In this document: one piece after another, positions 55,667 through 64,000 of the stretch | Numbering within the stretch: position 1 is the first letter of the stretch | Layout: every line of letters begins with the position of its first letter | Assembly: GCF_023218175.1 (NCBI RefSeq) | Contig: NZ_JALPTH010000016.1 | Coordinates: 62,001-126,000, forward strand | Length of the DNA: 64,000 bases | Direction of reading: 5' to 3' | Origin: Streptomyces lichenis | GTDB taxonomy: Bacteria; Actinomycetota; Actinomycetes; Streptomycetales; Streptomycetaceae | Program-made: the position numbers and the translations under genes | The notes under the pieces: generated by a model | What the model saw: the letters and a program-made list of their open reading frames with translations, nothing else | What the model was told of the DNA's origin: nothing | Database searches by the model: none

Positions 55667-58516
55667 TCAGGCGGGGCGTGGAGGCCGCACCGGTTCCAGC
55701 CCCTCCGCCAGCACTTCCGCCAGGTGGCGGGCGCGGGCGCCGGTGAGGTGCTCCAGCTGCGTGCGGCAGGAGTAGCCGTCGGCGAGGACGGGGGTGCCGG
55801 GGGTGGCGGCGCGGAGGGCGGGGAGGAGCTGGTCCTCGGCGCAGGCGACGGAGACCTCGTAGTGGCCGGGCTCGAAGCCGAAGTTGCCGGCCAGGCCGCA
55901 GCAGCCGCCGGTGAGGGTGCCGGTGAGGCCGGCGCGGGCGCGGAGGCGGGCTTCGGCGGCGTCGCCGAGGACGGCGTGCTGGTGGCAGTGGGTCTGGCCG
56001 GTGACGGGGCGGTCCAGGCGTGGGGGCTGCCAGTCGGGGGCGTACTCCTCCAGGGTCTGGGCGAAGGTGCGGACGCGGGAGGCGAGTTCGGCGGCCCGGG
56101 GGTCGTCGGGGAGGAGTTCGGGGAGGTCGGTGCGGAGGGTGGCGGCGCAGCTGGGTTCCAGGACCACCAGGGGGTGTGACGACGCCTCGATGGTGTCGAG
56201 GGTGCGGCGCATCACGCGGCGGGCGCGGTCGAGTTGGCCGGTGGAGACGTAGGTGAGGCCGCAGCAGACGGGGGCGGAGAGGAGGAGGGGGCGGAGGCCG
56301 GCGGACTGGAGGACGGTGACGGCGGCTTGGCCGACGGACGGGGTGAGGTGGTTGGTGAAGGTGTCGGGATAGAGGAGGACGGGGAGGCCCTGCGATGGCC
56401 TGGGCCGGCTCGCGTACCAGTGGCGGAAGGTGCGGGGGGCCAGGCGGGGGAGGTCGCGTTCGGGGGTGAGGCCGGCCAGGCGTTTGGCGATGGACGCCAA
56501 GGGGGCGATGGACGCGGCGGTGTTGAGGGGGCGGGCGAGGGGCGCGGCGAGGCGGAGCCATTCGGGGAGGCGGCCGAGGGTGTGGTGGGTGCGGGGGCGG
56601 CGGCGGCCGGCGTAGTGGTGGTGCAGGAACTCGGCCTTGTAGGTGGCCATGTCGACGCCGACCGGGCAGTCGCTGCGGCAGCCCTTGCAGGAGAGGCAGA
56701 GGTCCAGGGCGTCGTGGACCTCGGGGGAGCGCCAGCCGTCGGGGATCAGTTCGCCGGCCAGCATCTCGTGGAGGAGGCGGGCCCGGCCGCGGGTGGAGTG
56801 GCGTTCCTCGCCGGTGGCGCGGAAGGAGGGGCACATGACGCTGGAGCCGGTGCTGGGGCCTTCCACGCGGCACTTGGCGACGCCTACGCAGCGGCGGACG
56901 GCGGTGGCGAAGTCGCCGTTGTCGGCGGGGTAGGAGAAGGCGGTCGGCACCTTCTCGCTCGGCAGGACGGTGAAGCGGAGGTCGGCGTCGAGGGGGGCGG
57001 GGGTGGTGAGGACGCCGGGGTTGAGGCCGCCGTCGGGGTCCCAGGCCTGCTTGACGCGGGCGAAGAGGGCGGTGAGCTCGGGGCCGTACATCCGGGGCAG
57101 CAGTTCGGCGCGGGCGAGGCCGTCGCCGTGTTCGCCGGAGAGCGAGCCGCCGTGGGAGACGACCAGGTCGGCCAGGGATTCGGAGAAGGTGCGGAAGCGG
57201 GCGATGCCGGACGGGGTGACCAGGTCGAAGTCGATGCGGACGTGGACGCAGCCGTCGCCGAAGTGCCCGTACGGGGTGCCGCGCAGCCCATGGGAGGCCA
57301 GCAGGGCGCGGAAGTCGCGCAGATACGCGCCGAGTCGGGCGGGCGGCACCGCGCAGTCCTCCCAGCCGGGCCAGGCCTCCGCCCCGTCGGGCGTACGGGT
57401 GGCGGTGCCGGCCGCGTCCTCCCGTACCGCCCACAGGGCGCGCCGGGCGGCCGGGTCGGTGACCACGGTGGCGCGGAGCGCGTCGGCGGCGCGGGTGAGG
57501 GTCTCGGCGGCCACGCGGGCCTCGGCCTCGGTGGCACCGCCCGTCTCGGCGAACAGCCAGGCCCCGGCGGGCGGGAGCGCGGCGCGGGCGGCCGGGTCGC
57601 GCACCAGGTCGGCGCCCATGCCCTCCAGGGTGAGGGGGCGGTACGGGAGGAGGCCGGCGGCCGCGTCGGCGGCGGCGGTCTCGTCCGCGTAGCCGAGGAC
57701 GGCCAGGGCGCGGGCGGCCGGCTCGGGGACGAGGCGGACCTCGGCCTCGGTGAGGACGGCCAGGGTGCCCTCGCTGCCGCAGAAGGCGCGGGCCAGGTCG
57801 GTGCCGTTCTCGGGGAGCAGGGCGTCGAGCGCGTAGCCGGAGATGCGGCGCGGGAGGCCGGGCGGGTAGCCGGTGCGGAGGAGGGCCAGGTGGGAGGCGA
57901 TGAGGGCGGGGAGGGCGGGTGGCCCGCCGGTCCAGCCTCGGCCGAGGACCGCGCGTTCGCCGCTGTAGCGGACGACGGAGAGGCGGGTGACGTTGTCGGC
58001 GGTGGTGCCGTACGCGACCGAGTGCGCCCCGCAGGCGTTGTTGCCGATCATCCCGCCGAGGGTGCAGCGGCTGTGGGTGGACGGGTCGGGGCCGAAGGTC
58101 AGGCCGTGCGGACGGGCCGCCGCGCGTAGCCGGTCCAGGACGGCGCCGGGCTGGACGACGGCGGTGCCGGCCTCGGGGTCGACGGCGAGGACGCGGCGCA
58201 TATGGCGGGTGAAGTCCAGCACGACGCCGGTGCCGGTGGCCTGCCCGGCGATGGAGGTGCCCGCGCCGCGTGGGACGACCGGCACCCCGTGCTCGCGGCA
58301 TACCGCCAGGGCCGCTGATACGTCGTCGGCGTCGTAGGGAGCGACCACGCCGACCGGGACCCGGCGGTAGTTGGAGGCGTCCATGGTGGTCAGCGCCCGG
58401 GCCGCCGCCCCGAAGTCGACCTCGCCGCGCAGGGCGGTGCGCAGGGCCCGGGCGAGTGCGCTCGCCTCCGGTCGGGGGCCGGGGGCGCGCCGTCGATCGG
58501 CCTTGGGTTCGGGCAT
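55667..58516 (-). CDS. FAD-linked oxidase and Fe-S/CCG-domain oxidoreductase fusion
   Basis: A 949-residue fusion. The N-terminal FAD-binding PCMH domain has VPRGAGTSIAGQATGTGV and GGMIGNNACGAHSVAYG. FAD-oxidase C-terminal sections run to about residue 520. Two ferredoxin-type clusters follow: KCRVEGPSTGSSVMCPSFRA, then CLSCKGCRSDCPVGVDMATY. Two CCG cysteine domains follow (CCGLTYVSTGQLDRA and CCGLAGNFGFEPGHYEV). This matches D-2-hydroxyacid (lactate/glycolate/2-hydroxyglutarate) dehydrogenases of the Dld-II type. Start ATG at 58516; an ATG at 58537 is an alternative. Confidence 0.9.
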   Translation of the reverse strand: MPEPKADRRRAPGPRPEASALARALRTALRGEVDFGAAARALTTMDASNYRRVPVGVVAPYDADDVSAALAVCREHGVPVVPRGAGTSIAGQATGTGVVLDFTRHMRRVLAVDPEAGTAVVQPGAVLDRLRAAARPHGLTFGPDPSTHSRCTLGGMIGNNACGAHSVAYGTTADNVTRLSVVRYSGERAVLGRGWTGGPPALPALIASHLALLRTGYPPGLPRRISGYALDALLPENGTDLARAFCGSEGTLAVLTEAEVRLVPEPAARALAVLGYADETAAADAAAGLLPYRPLTLEGMGADLVRDPAARAALPPAGAWLFAETGGATEAEARVAAETLTRAADALRATVVTDPAARRALWAVREDAAGTATRTPDGAEAWPGWEDCAVPPARLGAYLRDFRALLASHGLRGTPYGHFGDGCVHVRIDFDLVTPSGIARFRTFSESLADLVVSHGGSLSGEHGDGLARAELLPRMYGPELTALFARVKQAWDPDGGLNPGVLTTPAPLDADLRFTVLPSEKVPTAFSYPADNGDFATAVRRCVGVAKCRVEGPSTGSSVMCPSFRATGEERHSTRGRARLLHEMLAGELIPDGWRSPEVHDALDLCLSCKGCRSDCPVGVDMATYKAEFLHHHYAGRRRPRTHHTLGRLPEWLRLAAPLARPLNTAASIAPLASIAKRLAGLTPERDLPRLAPRTFRHWYASRPRPSQGLPVLLYPDTFTNHLTPSVGQAAVTVLQSAGLRPLLLSAPVCCGLTYVSTGQLDRARRVMRRTLDTIEASSHPLVVLEPSCAATLRTDLPELLPDDPRAAELASRVRTFAQTLEEYAPDWQPPRLDRPVTGQTHCHQHAVLGDAAEARLRARAGLTGTLTGGCCGLAGNFGFEPGHYEVSVACAEDQLLPALRAATPGTPVLADGYSCRTQLEHLTGARARHLAEVLAEGLEPVRPPRPA

Positions 58517-58543
58517 GGGTCCAGGATGCCCCGGCATGGCCGG

Positions 58544-59596
58544 TCAGAGGGTGGTGGTCAGGGGGATGGCGTAGGGGCCGGTGGCGGCGAGCAGTCCGCC
58601 GGACGGGGAGACGGCGAAGGCCCGGATGGGGCGCGGGTCGGGGAGGACGGGGGCGGGGGCCAGGGGGCGGTGGGTAGCCAGGTCCCAGAGGCGTACGGCT
58701 CCGGGGGCGGCCGTGGACGCGGTGACCGCGACGGGACGGCCGCCGAGGTGGGTGACGGCCAGGGCCCTGGCCCCGTCGGTCGCGGTGAGCGGGGCGCCCA
58801 GGGGGCGGGCGGTGGCCGGGTCCCAGAGGCGTACCGCCTTGTCCCAGCCGGCCGTGACCACGACGGGGTCGCCGTCCAGGAAGGCGAGCGCGGCGGTGTG
58901 GACCTCCGCGCCCCGGCCCAAAGGCTCGCCCATCCGGCGCGGGGGTGCGCCCCCTCGGCGCGGGGCGGAGAGGTCCCACAGCTCCACCGTGCCGGAGTCC
59001 TCCGCCTGGTCGTCGGGGGTGGTGGTGACGGCGAAGGGGCGGCCGTCGGGCGCGAGGGCGGTGGCGACGGCGATCGGCGGGCCGCCGGCTGCGAGGACGG
59101 CACCCCCGGCGGCGGTGTCGGCCAGGTCCCACACCCGGGTGGTCCCGTCCAGGCAGCCGGCCACCAGCAGGGGGCGGCCGTCGGCACCCTGGGCGGCGGC
59201 CAGGGCCGGGGCGGAGGGGCCGGTGTCGGTCAGCGGACCGCCCAGGGGCCGCCCGTCGAGCACGTCCCAGAGGCGGACGGTGCCCTCCTCACCGCTGGCG
59301 GTCGCCACCACGGGCCGGCCGGCCACCCGGGCCAGGGCCACCGATCCGGTGCCGCCGTCGTCGGCGAAGGGGCGGCCGAGGGGTTCACCGGTGCCGGTGT
59401 GCCACACCCGTACGGTGCCCCGCTCGGTGGCGGCGACGGCGAGCGGGGCACCGTCGGCCGCGACCGCCAGGGCCCGTACGAGGGAGGGGGCGCCGGGCTC
59501 CTCGCCGGTGCGGGCGGAGGCGGTGGGCCAGTGGTCGACCGGGAGGCCGGGCGCCAAGCCCGGTGTCCGGTACGGCTGTCGGGGCGGAGGCGTCAT
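58544..59596 (-). CDS. WD40-like beta-propeller protein
   Basis: A 350-residue protein made of seven or so WD40-like blades, visible as repeated WD-type endings such as GTVRLWDVLDGRPLG, TTRVWDLADT, TVELWDLSAPRR, AVRLWDPATARPLG and AVRLWDLATHRPLA. It forms a scaffold for protein contacts; partners are unknown. It has no signal peptide. The start is the ATG at 59596; a GTG two codons upstream is possible, but neither has a clear ribosome site. It is divergent from the conservon. Confidence 0.8.
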   Translation of the reverse strand: MTPPPRQPYRTPGLAPGLPVDHWPTASARTGEEPGAPSLVRALAVAADGAPLAVAATERGTVRVWHTGTGEPLGRPFADDGGTGSVALARVAGRPVVATASGEEGTVRLWDVLDGRPLGGPLTDTGPSAPALAAAQGADGRPLLVAGCLDGTTRVWDLADTAAGGAVLAAGGPPIAVATALAPDGRPFAVTTTPDDQAEDSGTVELWDLSAPRRGGAPPRRMGEPLGRGAEVHTAALAFLDGDPVVVTAGWDKAVRLWDPATARPLGAPLTATDGARALAVTHLGGRPVAVTASTAAPGAVRLWDLATHRPLAPAPVLPDPRPIRAFAVSPSGGLLAATGPYAIPLTTTL

Positions 59597-59763
59597 GGAC
59601 ACGGTGATCAGCCTAGGAGGAGCCGGAGCGGCGGGAGCAGGCGGGCCGGGGCGGCTCCCGAGCACCCGGCCGAGGGCGGCCTTCGCGCGCAGGGGGTGAG
59701 AGCGGTCTCAGGGCGTGCTGTGCAGGTCGTGTTCTCAGTCCGTAAGAATGCGCACACTGGCTT

Positions 59764-59792
59764 TCCAAAGTGATCGTCAATTCTCCTATAGT
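59764..59792 (+). promoter_or_regulatory. Candidate promoter of the conservon operon
   Basis: TATAGT (59787-59792) with TCCAAA (59764-59769) at a 17-bp spacing, in an AT-rich island unlike the flanking coding DNA. The -10 is good and the -35 is weak. It would give a ~95-nt leader to the TTG start at 59895. Confidence 0.45.
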
Positions 59793-59894
59793 GACCAAGA
59801 ATTCTCAGGATCAGGAATCGACGGCTACCAGAACTCGCCCCCTCCACCCGACCACCGCCCGCCCGACGCCCGACACCCGCTGAGGACTGACGAT

Positions 59895-61775
59895 TTGCGC
59901 CCCTCCATCCGGCCGGTAGTGCCGGTCCTGCTGATATCGGCGGCCGTCACCGGCCTCCTGTGCGTGGGGGCGGTGGCCGTCGCTCCCGACTCCGTACGGG
60001 CACCGCTCGCCTGGGGGTCGATCGCGGCCGCCGTCCTGCTGACCGCCGCCGTCACCACCGCCGCCTCCGCGCTGGACGCGCTGAAGCGGATGCGCGCGCG
60101 GGACACCGCCCGTTCCGCGGAGGCCGACCGACGCTCCGCCGAGGCGGCCAGGGTCGCCGCCGACGCCCGGGCCGACGCCCAGCGGACGCGCGCCGAGGCC
60201 GACCGGGCGGTGACCGACGCCCGTGACTACGCCGAGCGCGCGGTGGCCGTGGCCCACACCGGGGCCGAGCAGACCGCCGAGGCGGCCCGGCTGGAGGCGG
60301 ACCGCACCGTCACCGCCGTCCGGATCGAGGCGGACCAGCTGGTGTCCGCCGCCCGCGCCGAGGCCGAGCGGACCGTCGCCGAGGTACGCGCCGAGGCGGA
60401 TCGGACCGTGGCCGAGGTACGCGCCGAGGCGGACCGCACGGTCACCGCCGTCCGCGCGGAGGCGGCCGAGGAGCGCACCGAGGCCGACCGGGTCACCGCC
60501 CTCGCCCGGGTGGACGCCGAACGCGCCCTCGCCGACGCCGCCCGGGCCCGTACCCAGGCCGCGCGCAGCGAGAGCAGCCGGGCCGCCGCCCTCGCCGCCT
60601 GCGCCAACGCGGCCGGCCGGATGCAGGCGCTGTCCACCAGCATGCTGGCCGACCTGCGCGAGATGGAGCACCGGCACAGCGACGAGGACGTGCTCACCGA
60701 CCTGCTCCACCTGGACCACCGCACCGCCCAGGCCGGCCGCCTCGCCGACTCGGTGGCGGTGCTGACGGGCGCGCGTTCGGGCCGCCGCTGGGCGAAGCCG
60801 ATCGTGATGGAGTCGATCCTGCGCGGCGCCATGGGCCGGATCAGCGGCTACCAGCGGGTCCGGCTGCACAACACCAGTGACGCCGCGATCGCCGGGCACG
60901 CCGCCGAGGGCGTGATGCACGCGCTCGCCGAACTGCTCGACAACGCGGCCACCTTCTCGCCGCCCACCGCCGAGGTGCATGTCTACGTGGAGGATGTGCC
61001 GGCCGGACTGGTCGTCACCATCGAGGACAGCGGCCTGGTGATGAGCGACGTCCAGCTGCGCCGCGCCGAGCAGGCGGTCACCGCCGACCACGACGGGCTG
61101 ACCGGGCTGTCCGGCACCCGCCTGGGCCTCGCCGTCGTCGGCCGGCTGGCCCGCAAGCACGGGCTGGCCGTCTCCTTCCGCCCCTCGGCGCGCGGCGGCA
61201 CCGGCGTGGTGGTGCGCGTCCCGCACGAGCTGGTCAGCCGCGCCTCGGCCCCGGCGCGGGGAGCCGGCGCGGCCCGGACGCGTACGGCGGTGGCGACGGC
61301 CGAGCGTACGGCGTCGGCAACGGCACCGGGCCCGGCGGCGGGCGCGCCCGCCCCGGTCCGTACGGCCGCCTCCTCCCGTACCACCACCGCCGGGCTCCCG
61401 ACCCGTACGGGCCGTTCGGCACCGGCCCCCGCCGCCCCGGACGAGACCCCGGCCACCACGGAGGCCCCGGCCGCCCACGAGCACTCGGCGGCCGAGACCG
61501 CGACCGAGGCCCGCACCGCCCCCGAGAACACCACCGGGACCGCGACGGAGACCGAGCCCGCCACCGCGCCCCCTCCCGCCACCCTCCCCAAGCGGCGGCG
61601 CGGGGAGACCCTGGCGGCCGCCCACCCCGGCGGGAACCCCGACTCCGCCGAACCCTCCCACGCCCCGGCCGCCCCGGCCCGGGGCGCGGCACGGCCGGCC
61701 GGCCCGGCCGCAGCCCGTTTCAGCAGCTTCCGCGAAGCGGTACGCAGCAACACCACGGAAGGCAACGCCCGATGA
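59895..61775 (+). CDS. cvnA: Conservon sensor-kinase-like protein CvnA
   Basis: A 626-residue protein: two N-terminal transmembrane segments (VVPVLLISAAVTGLLCVGAV and SIAAAVLLTAAVTTAASAL), an Ala/Glu/Arg-rich coiled coil with 11-residue repeats (EADRTVAEVRA, about residues 130-200), a dimer/histidine-like helix (DLLHLDHRTAQAGRLADS), an HATPase_c domain (ALAELLDNAATFSPP, then TIEDSGLVMSD) and a Pro/Thr/Ala-rich tail. The start is TTG at 59895 after GAGGA; the AT-rich promoter lies just upstream. It begins the cvnABCD operon, whose S. coelicolor relatives act in antibiotic production and development. Confidence 0.88.
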   Translation: MRPSIRPVVPVLLISAAVTGLLCVGAVAVAPDSVRAPLAWGSIAAAVLLTAAVTTAASALDALKRMRARDTARSAEADRRSAEAARVAADARADAQRTRAEADRAVTDARDYAERAVAVAHTGAEQTAEAARLEADRTVTAVRIEADQLVSAARAEAERTVAEVRAEADRTVAEVRAEADRTVTAVRAEAAEERTEADRVTALARVDAERALADAARARTQAARSESSRAAALAACANAAGRMQALSTSMLADLREMEHRHSDEDVLTDLLHLDHRTAQAGRLADSVAVLTGARSGRRWAKPIVMESILRGAMGRISGYQRVRLHNTSDAAIAGHAAEGVMHALAELLDNAATFSPPTAEVHVYVEDVPAGLVVTIEDSGLVMSDVQLRRAEQAVTADHDGLTGLSGTRLGLAVVGRLARKHGLAVSFRPSARGGTGVVVRVPHELVSRASAPARGAGAARTRTAVATAERTASATAPGPAAGAPAPVRTAASSRTTTAGLPTRTGRSAPAPAAPDETPATTEAPAAHEHSAAETATEARTAPENTTGTATETEPATAPPPATLPKRRRGETLAAAHPGGNPDSAEPSHAPAAPARGAARPAGPAAARFSSFREAVRSNTTEGNAR

Positions 61776-62206
61776 CCACCGGCCCCCACGGCACCACGCC
61801 CGCCCTCACCGGCACCACCGACGAGAAGCTCGACTGGCTGCTGGAGAACCTGCTGAGCCGCACCCCGGGAGCCCGCCACGCGCTGGTGCTCTCCCGGGAC
61901 GGGCTCAAGCTGTGCCGCACCCCCGAGCTCTCGATCGACCAGGCCGACCAGCTCGCCGCCATCTCGGCCGGCATCCAGAGCCTGTCGCACGGCGCGTCGA
62001 TGGAGTTCGGCGACGGCAGCGGCGGGGTGCGTTCCGCGATGGCCGAGTTCTACGGCGGCATCCTGCTGATCGTCGAGGCGGGCGAGGGCGCCCATCTCGC
62101 GGTGGTGGCCGCCGAGGACTCCGACGTGGGCCTGGTCGGGCACAACATGAGCGAGCTCGTCGAGCAGCTCGGCGAGCACCTGCACGCCGAGCCCCGGCAG
62201 CCGTGA
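61772..62206 (+). CDS. cvnB: Conservon roadblock/LC7-domain protein CvnB
   Basis: A 144-residue roadblock/LC7 protein (LDWLLENLLSRTPGARHALVL, ISAGIQSLSHGASMEFGDG, ILLIVEAGEGAHLAVVA). In conservons it assembles with the CvnD GTPase as a MglB-like regulator. It overlaps cvnA by ATGA and cvnC by GTGA. Confidence 0.92.
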   Translation: MTTGPHGTTPALTGTTDEKLDWLLENLLSRTPGARHALVLSRDGLKLCRTPELSIDQADQLAAISAGIQSLSHGASMEFGDGSGGVRSAMAEFYGGILLIVEAGEGAHLAVVAAEDSDVGLVGHNMSELVEQLGEHLHAEPRQP

Positions 62207-62595
62207 GCCCCCGCCGCACGGGCCCGGGGCCCCTCAGCCACCGCGACGAGTCACCGGACCGGCTCTACACGGTGACCGGGGGCCGTACCCGCTCCGGCCC
62301 GGACACCCCGTTCGACCTGGTCACCCTGGTCGTCACGGAGTCCGAGCCGGCGCCGGGCATGCAGTCCGAGCACGCGGCGATCCTGCGGCTGTGCCGGCGG
62401 CCCACGGCGGTGGTGGAGGTGGCCGCCGAGCTGGGGCTGCCGGTGGGCATCACCCGCATCCTGCTGTCCGACCTGCTCGACACCGGCCGGATCAGCGCCC
62501 GCCATCCCCGTACGCAGGCCGGCGGCCCCGGCGGCTACCGCCTTCCCGACCCCGACATCCTGGAGCAGGTGCTCGTTGGACTCCGCAACCTCTGA
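62203..62595 (+). CDS. cvnC: Conservon DUF742 protein CvnC
   Basis: A 130-residue DUF742 protein with the signature RLYTVTGGRTRSG near its start, AAILRLCRRPTAVVEVAAEL and ITRILLSDLLDTGRIS in a winged-helix-like part. The GTG start overlaps the cvnB stop. Its end overlaps the start of cvnD by 20 bp. It is thought to bridge CvnB and CvnD; its biochemical role is unknown. Confidence 0.92.
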   Translation: MSPRRTGPGPLSHRDESPDRLYTVTGGRTRSGPDTPFDLVTLVVTESEPAPGMQSEHAAILRLCRRPTAVVEVAAELGLPVGITRILLSDLLDTGRISARHPRTQAGGPGGYRLPDPDILEQVLVGLRNL

Positions 62596-63259
62596 CGCGA
62601 CGCCGGGCCCGGCCCCGGATGTGACCCCGGACCCGGGCCACGGCCCCTCCGTCGCCGGGCCCCGCCCCCAGCTCGCCACCACCGCCGACAACGGGCTGAA
62701 GATCGTGGTCGTCGGCGGCTTCGGCGTGGGCAAGACCACCCTGGTCCGCTCGGTGAGCGAGATCCGCCCGCTCAACACCGAGGAGACCATGACCCGGGCG
62801 GGCGAGGAGGTGGACGACACCAGTGCGGTCGGCACCAAGACGGCCACCACGGTCGCCTTCGACTTCGGCCGGATCACCCTGGACGCGCACAATGTGCTCT
62901 ACCTCTTCGGGGCGCCCGGGCAGGAACGTTTCTGGTTCCTCTGGGACCGGTTGTTCTCCGGCACCCTCGGCGCCGTGGTGCTGGTGGACACCCGGCGGAT
63001 CGCCGACTCCTGGTACGCGATCGACCGGCTGGAGCACCACGGCACCCCGTTCATCGTGGCCTGCAACGACTTCGGCGGCCCCGCGCACACCGAGGCCGAG
63101 ATCCGCGAGGCGCTCGACCTCGGCGAGCACGTACCGCTGGTGGAGTGCGACGCCCGCGACCGCTCGTCCAGCAAGTACGTGCTGATCACCCTGATCGAGC
63201 ACCTTCGCACCCAGGTGGCCCGGGCCACCCCGCAGGCATTGCAGGAGACCCCCGTATGA
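62576..63259 (+). CDS. cvnD: Conservon small GTPase CvnD
   Basis: A ~227-residue Ras-like/MglA-like ATP/GTP-binding protein. G1 is VVVGGFGVGKTTLVRSVSEI, the switch-II region is FGAPGQERFWFLWD and the G4-like motif is ACNDFGG, which departs from NKxD as is usual in this family. A TTG at 62576 is the probable start, within the end of cvnC; a later GTG in the leader (DVTPD) is an alternative. It is coupled to the P450 gene by ATGA. Confidence 0.9.
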   Translation: MDSATSDATPGPAPDVTPDPGHGPSVAGPRPQLATTADNGLKIVVVGGFGVGKTTLVRSVSEIRPLNTEETMTRAGEEVDDTSAVGTKTATTVAFDFGRITLDAHNVLYLFGAPGQERFWFLWDRLFSGTLGAVVLVDTRRIADSWYAIDRLEHHGTPFIVACNDFGGPAHTEAEIREALDLGEHVPLVECDARDRSSSKYVLITLIEHLRTQVARATPQALQETPV

Positions 63260-64000
63260 CCGCGCCCGTGCCCCTGTCCGGGCCCCGGTTCCAGACCGAC
63301 CCCACCCGGCTGTACCGGGAGATGCGCCGCGACCACGGCCCCGTGGCCCCGGTCGTCCTGGACGGGGACGTCCCGGCCTGGCTGGTGCTGGACTACCGGG
63401 AGCTGCACCAGGTCACCAGCGACCCGGTGCTGTTCAGCCGGGACTCCGAGCTGTGGAACCAGTGGGACCGCATCCCGGCCGACTGGCCGCTGCTGCCGAT
63501 GATCGGCCGCAAGCAGCCGTCCATCCTCTACACGGTCGGCGAACGCCACCGGCTGCGGGCCCGGATGGTCGCCGGGGCGCTGGAGTCGGTCGACCCGTTC
63601 ACCCTGCGGCGGTACGCGGAGAGCTACGCGGACGGGCTGATCGACGCGTTCTGCGGGGTCGGCGAGGCCGAGCTGATCGGCCAGTACGCCTCCCTCCTCC
63701 CGGTCCGCGTGCTGGTGAGGATCTACGGGGTGCCGGACGAGCAGGGTCCGGCCCTGGTCACCGCGCTCAACGACATGATCAACGGCCAGGAGGGCGCGCT
63801 CGCGGGCCAGCAGCACATGGCCGCGGCGGTGATGGAGCTGCTGGCCGCCCGGCAGCAGGAGCCGGCCGAGGACGTGGCGTCGCGGATGCTGGCCGACACC
63901 TCGGGCTTCACCGTCGAGGAGATCGCCCAGGACATGATGGTGATGCTCGCCGCGGGCCACCAGCCCACCGCCGACTGGATCGGCAACTCGCTGCGGCTGA
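63256..64000 (+). CDS. cvnE: Conservon-associated cytochrome P450, 3' end beyond window
   Basis: The first ~248 residues of a P450. The start ATG overlaps the cvnD stop. The N-terminus has FQTDPTRLYREMRRDHGPVA, the C-helix-type motif GERHRLRARM, and the I-helix oxygen-binding motif MMVMLAAGHQPTADWIG near the window end. The heme-binding Cys region lies beyond the edge. Only some conservons carry a P450 (CvnE), so this is a cvn9-13-like five-gene type. Substrate unknown. Confidence 0.88.
   Translation, partial: MTAPVPLSGPRFQTDPTRLYREMRRDHGPVAPVVLDGDVPAWLVLDYRELHQVTSDPVLFSRDSELWNQWDRIPADWPLLPMIGRKQPSILYTVGERHRLRARMVAGALESVDPFTLRRYAESYADGLIDAFCGVGEAELIGQYASLLPVRVLVRIYGVPDEQGPALVTALNDMINGQEGALAGQQHMAAAVMELLAARQQEPAEDVASRMLADTSGFTVEEIAQDMMVMLAAGHQPTADWIGNSLRL

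Noticed and set aside
55530..59132. A 1200-codon minus-strand frame overlapping the FAD oxidoreductase and WD40 genes
   Set aside because: It is a shifted frame of the real genes, almost entirely Arg/Pro/His-rich. Only its last ~45 codons look unusual and are reported separately.
59715..59894. A longer CvnA starting at or after 59715
   Set aside because: The added 60 residues would be coded by an AT-rich stretch with promoter-like elements and codon use unlike the genome. The TTG at 59895 has a proper GAGGA site.
1..64000. rRNA, tRNA, insertion sequence, integrase or attachment site
   Set aside because: Scanned by eye on both strands. No tRNA cloverleaf, rRNA motif, transposase or integrase domain was recognised.

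Overview
This 64-kb window is very GC-rich chromosomal DNA from a Streptomyces or very close relative. The evidence is the strong G/C bias at third codon positions, GTG/TTG starts, 4-bp ATGA/GTGA stop-start overlaps, and several Streptomyces hallmark loci: the afsR-afsS-afsK signalling cluster, dmdR1 with its SIS-domain neighbour, a conservon (cvnABCD plus P450), and clusters of TetR, ECF-sigma and STAS regulators. Much of the order agrees with what I remember of the S. coelicolor core chromosome from afsR down to the acyl-CoA carboxylase region. That synteny is from memory and was not searched. No rRNA, tRNA, CRISPR array, insertion sequence or phage was seen.

Layout. 1-2.1 kb: 5' part of an APC permease and a pentapeptide-repeat protein. 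2.4-11 kb: the AfsK/AfsR/AfsS secondary-metabolism switch, with a large SARP-NB-ARC-TPR activator, its tiny repeat-protein target gene afsS, two linking genes of unknown role, the Ser/Thr kinase AfsK and a two-domain VOC protein beside it. 11.4-21.5 kb: an accessory-looking patchwork holding a TetR regulator, a PNPOx-family flavoprotein, a RHH/PIN toxin-antitoxin pair, a BtrH-like protein, a YoeB-like toxin lying on a truncated SnoaL-like gene, an FAD monooxygenase, an MFS pump with a divergent GlxA-type regulator, and a truncated MFS gene. 21-25 kb: a partner-switch/sigma group (RsbW-like ATPase, EF-hand protein, STAS antagonist, ECF sigma factor, zinc-finger anti-sigma fused to a mycothiol-dependent isomerase-like domain). 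25-36 kb: purU, a substrate-binding lipoprotein, a TetR remnant, a TPR regulator, a prim-pol protein and a two-gene ABC exporter.

35.7-44.3 kb: an alpha/beta hydrolase that lacks the usual nucleophile serine and has a near-perfect LexA box upstream; 1.4 kb of repeat-rich DNA without a convincing gene; dmdR1; a SIS protein; a PAS-GAF protein; a compact, strongly signalled structured transcript near 41.5 kb with a 12-codon mini-ORF; pdxH; and a citrate synthase-like gene. 44.4-54.3 kb: a second RHH/PIN pair and a long minus-strand acyl-CoA/acyclic-terpene or branched-chain catabolic operon (TIGR03084 protein, AtuA, carboxyltransferase, biotin carboxylase, acyl-CoA dehydrogenase, a decayed 4-coumarate-CoA-ligase-like remnant, enoyl-CoA hydratase, TetR). 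A candidate promoter with a CAAGC-N2-GCTTG operator stands at its head. 54.3-59.6 kb: an EamA exporter, a large FAD/Fe-S oxidoreductase and a WD40-like protein. 59.9-64 kb: a complete conservon running off the window end inside the P450.

The strongest candidate for something undescribed is the ~200-nt element at 41.46-41.70 kb. It has an A-tract, a good -35/-10 promoter, a 16-nt perfect complement to the 3' tail of 16S rRNA, a 12-codon ORF, nested long perfect stems and a terminal hairpin.
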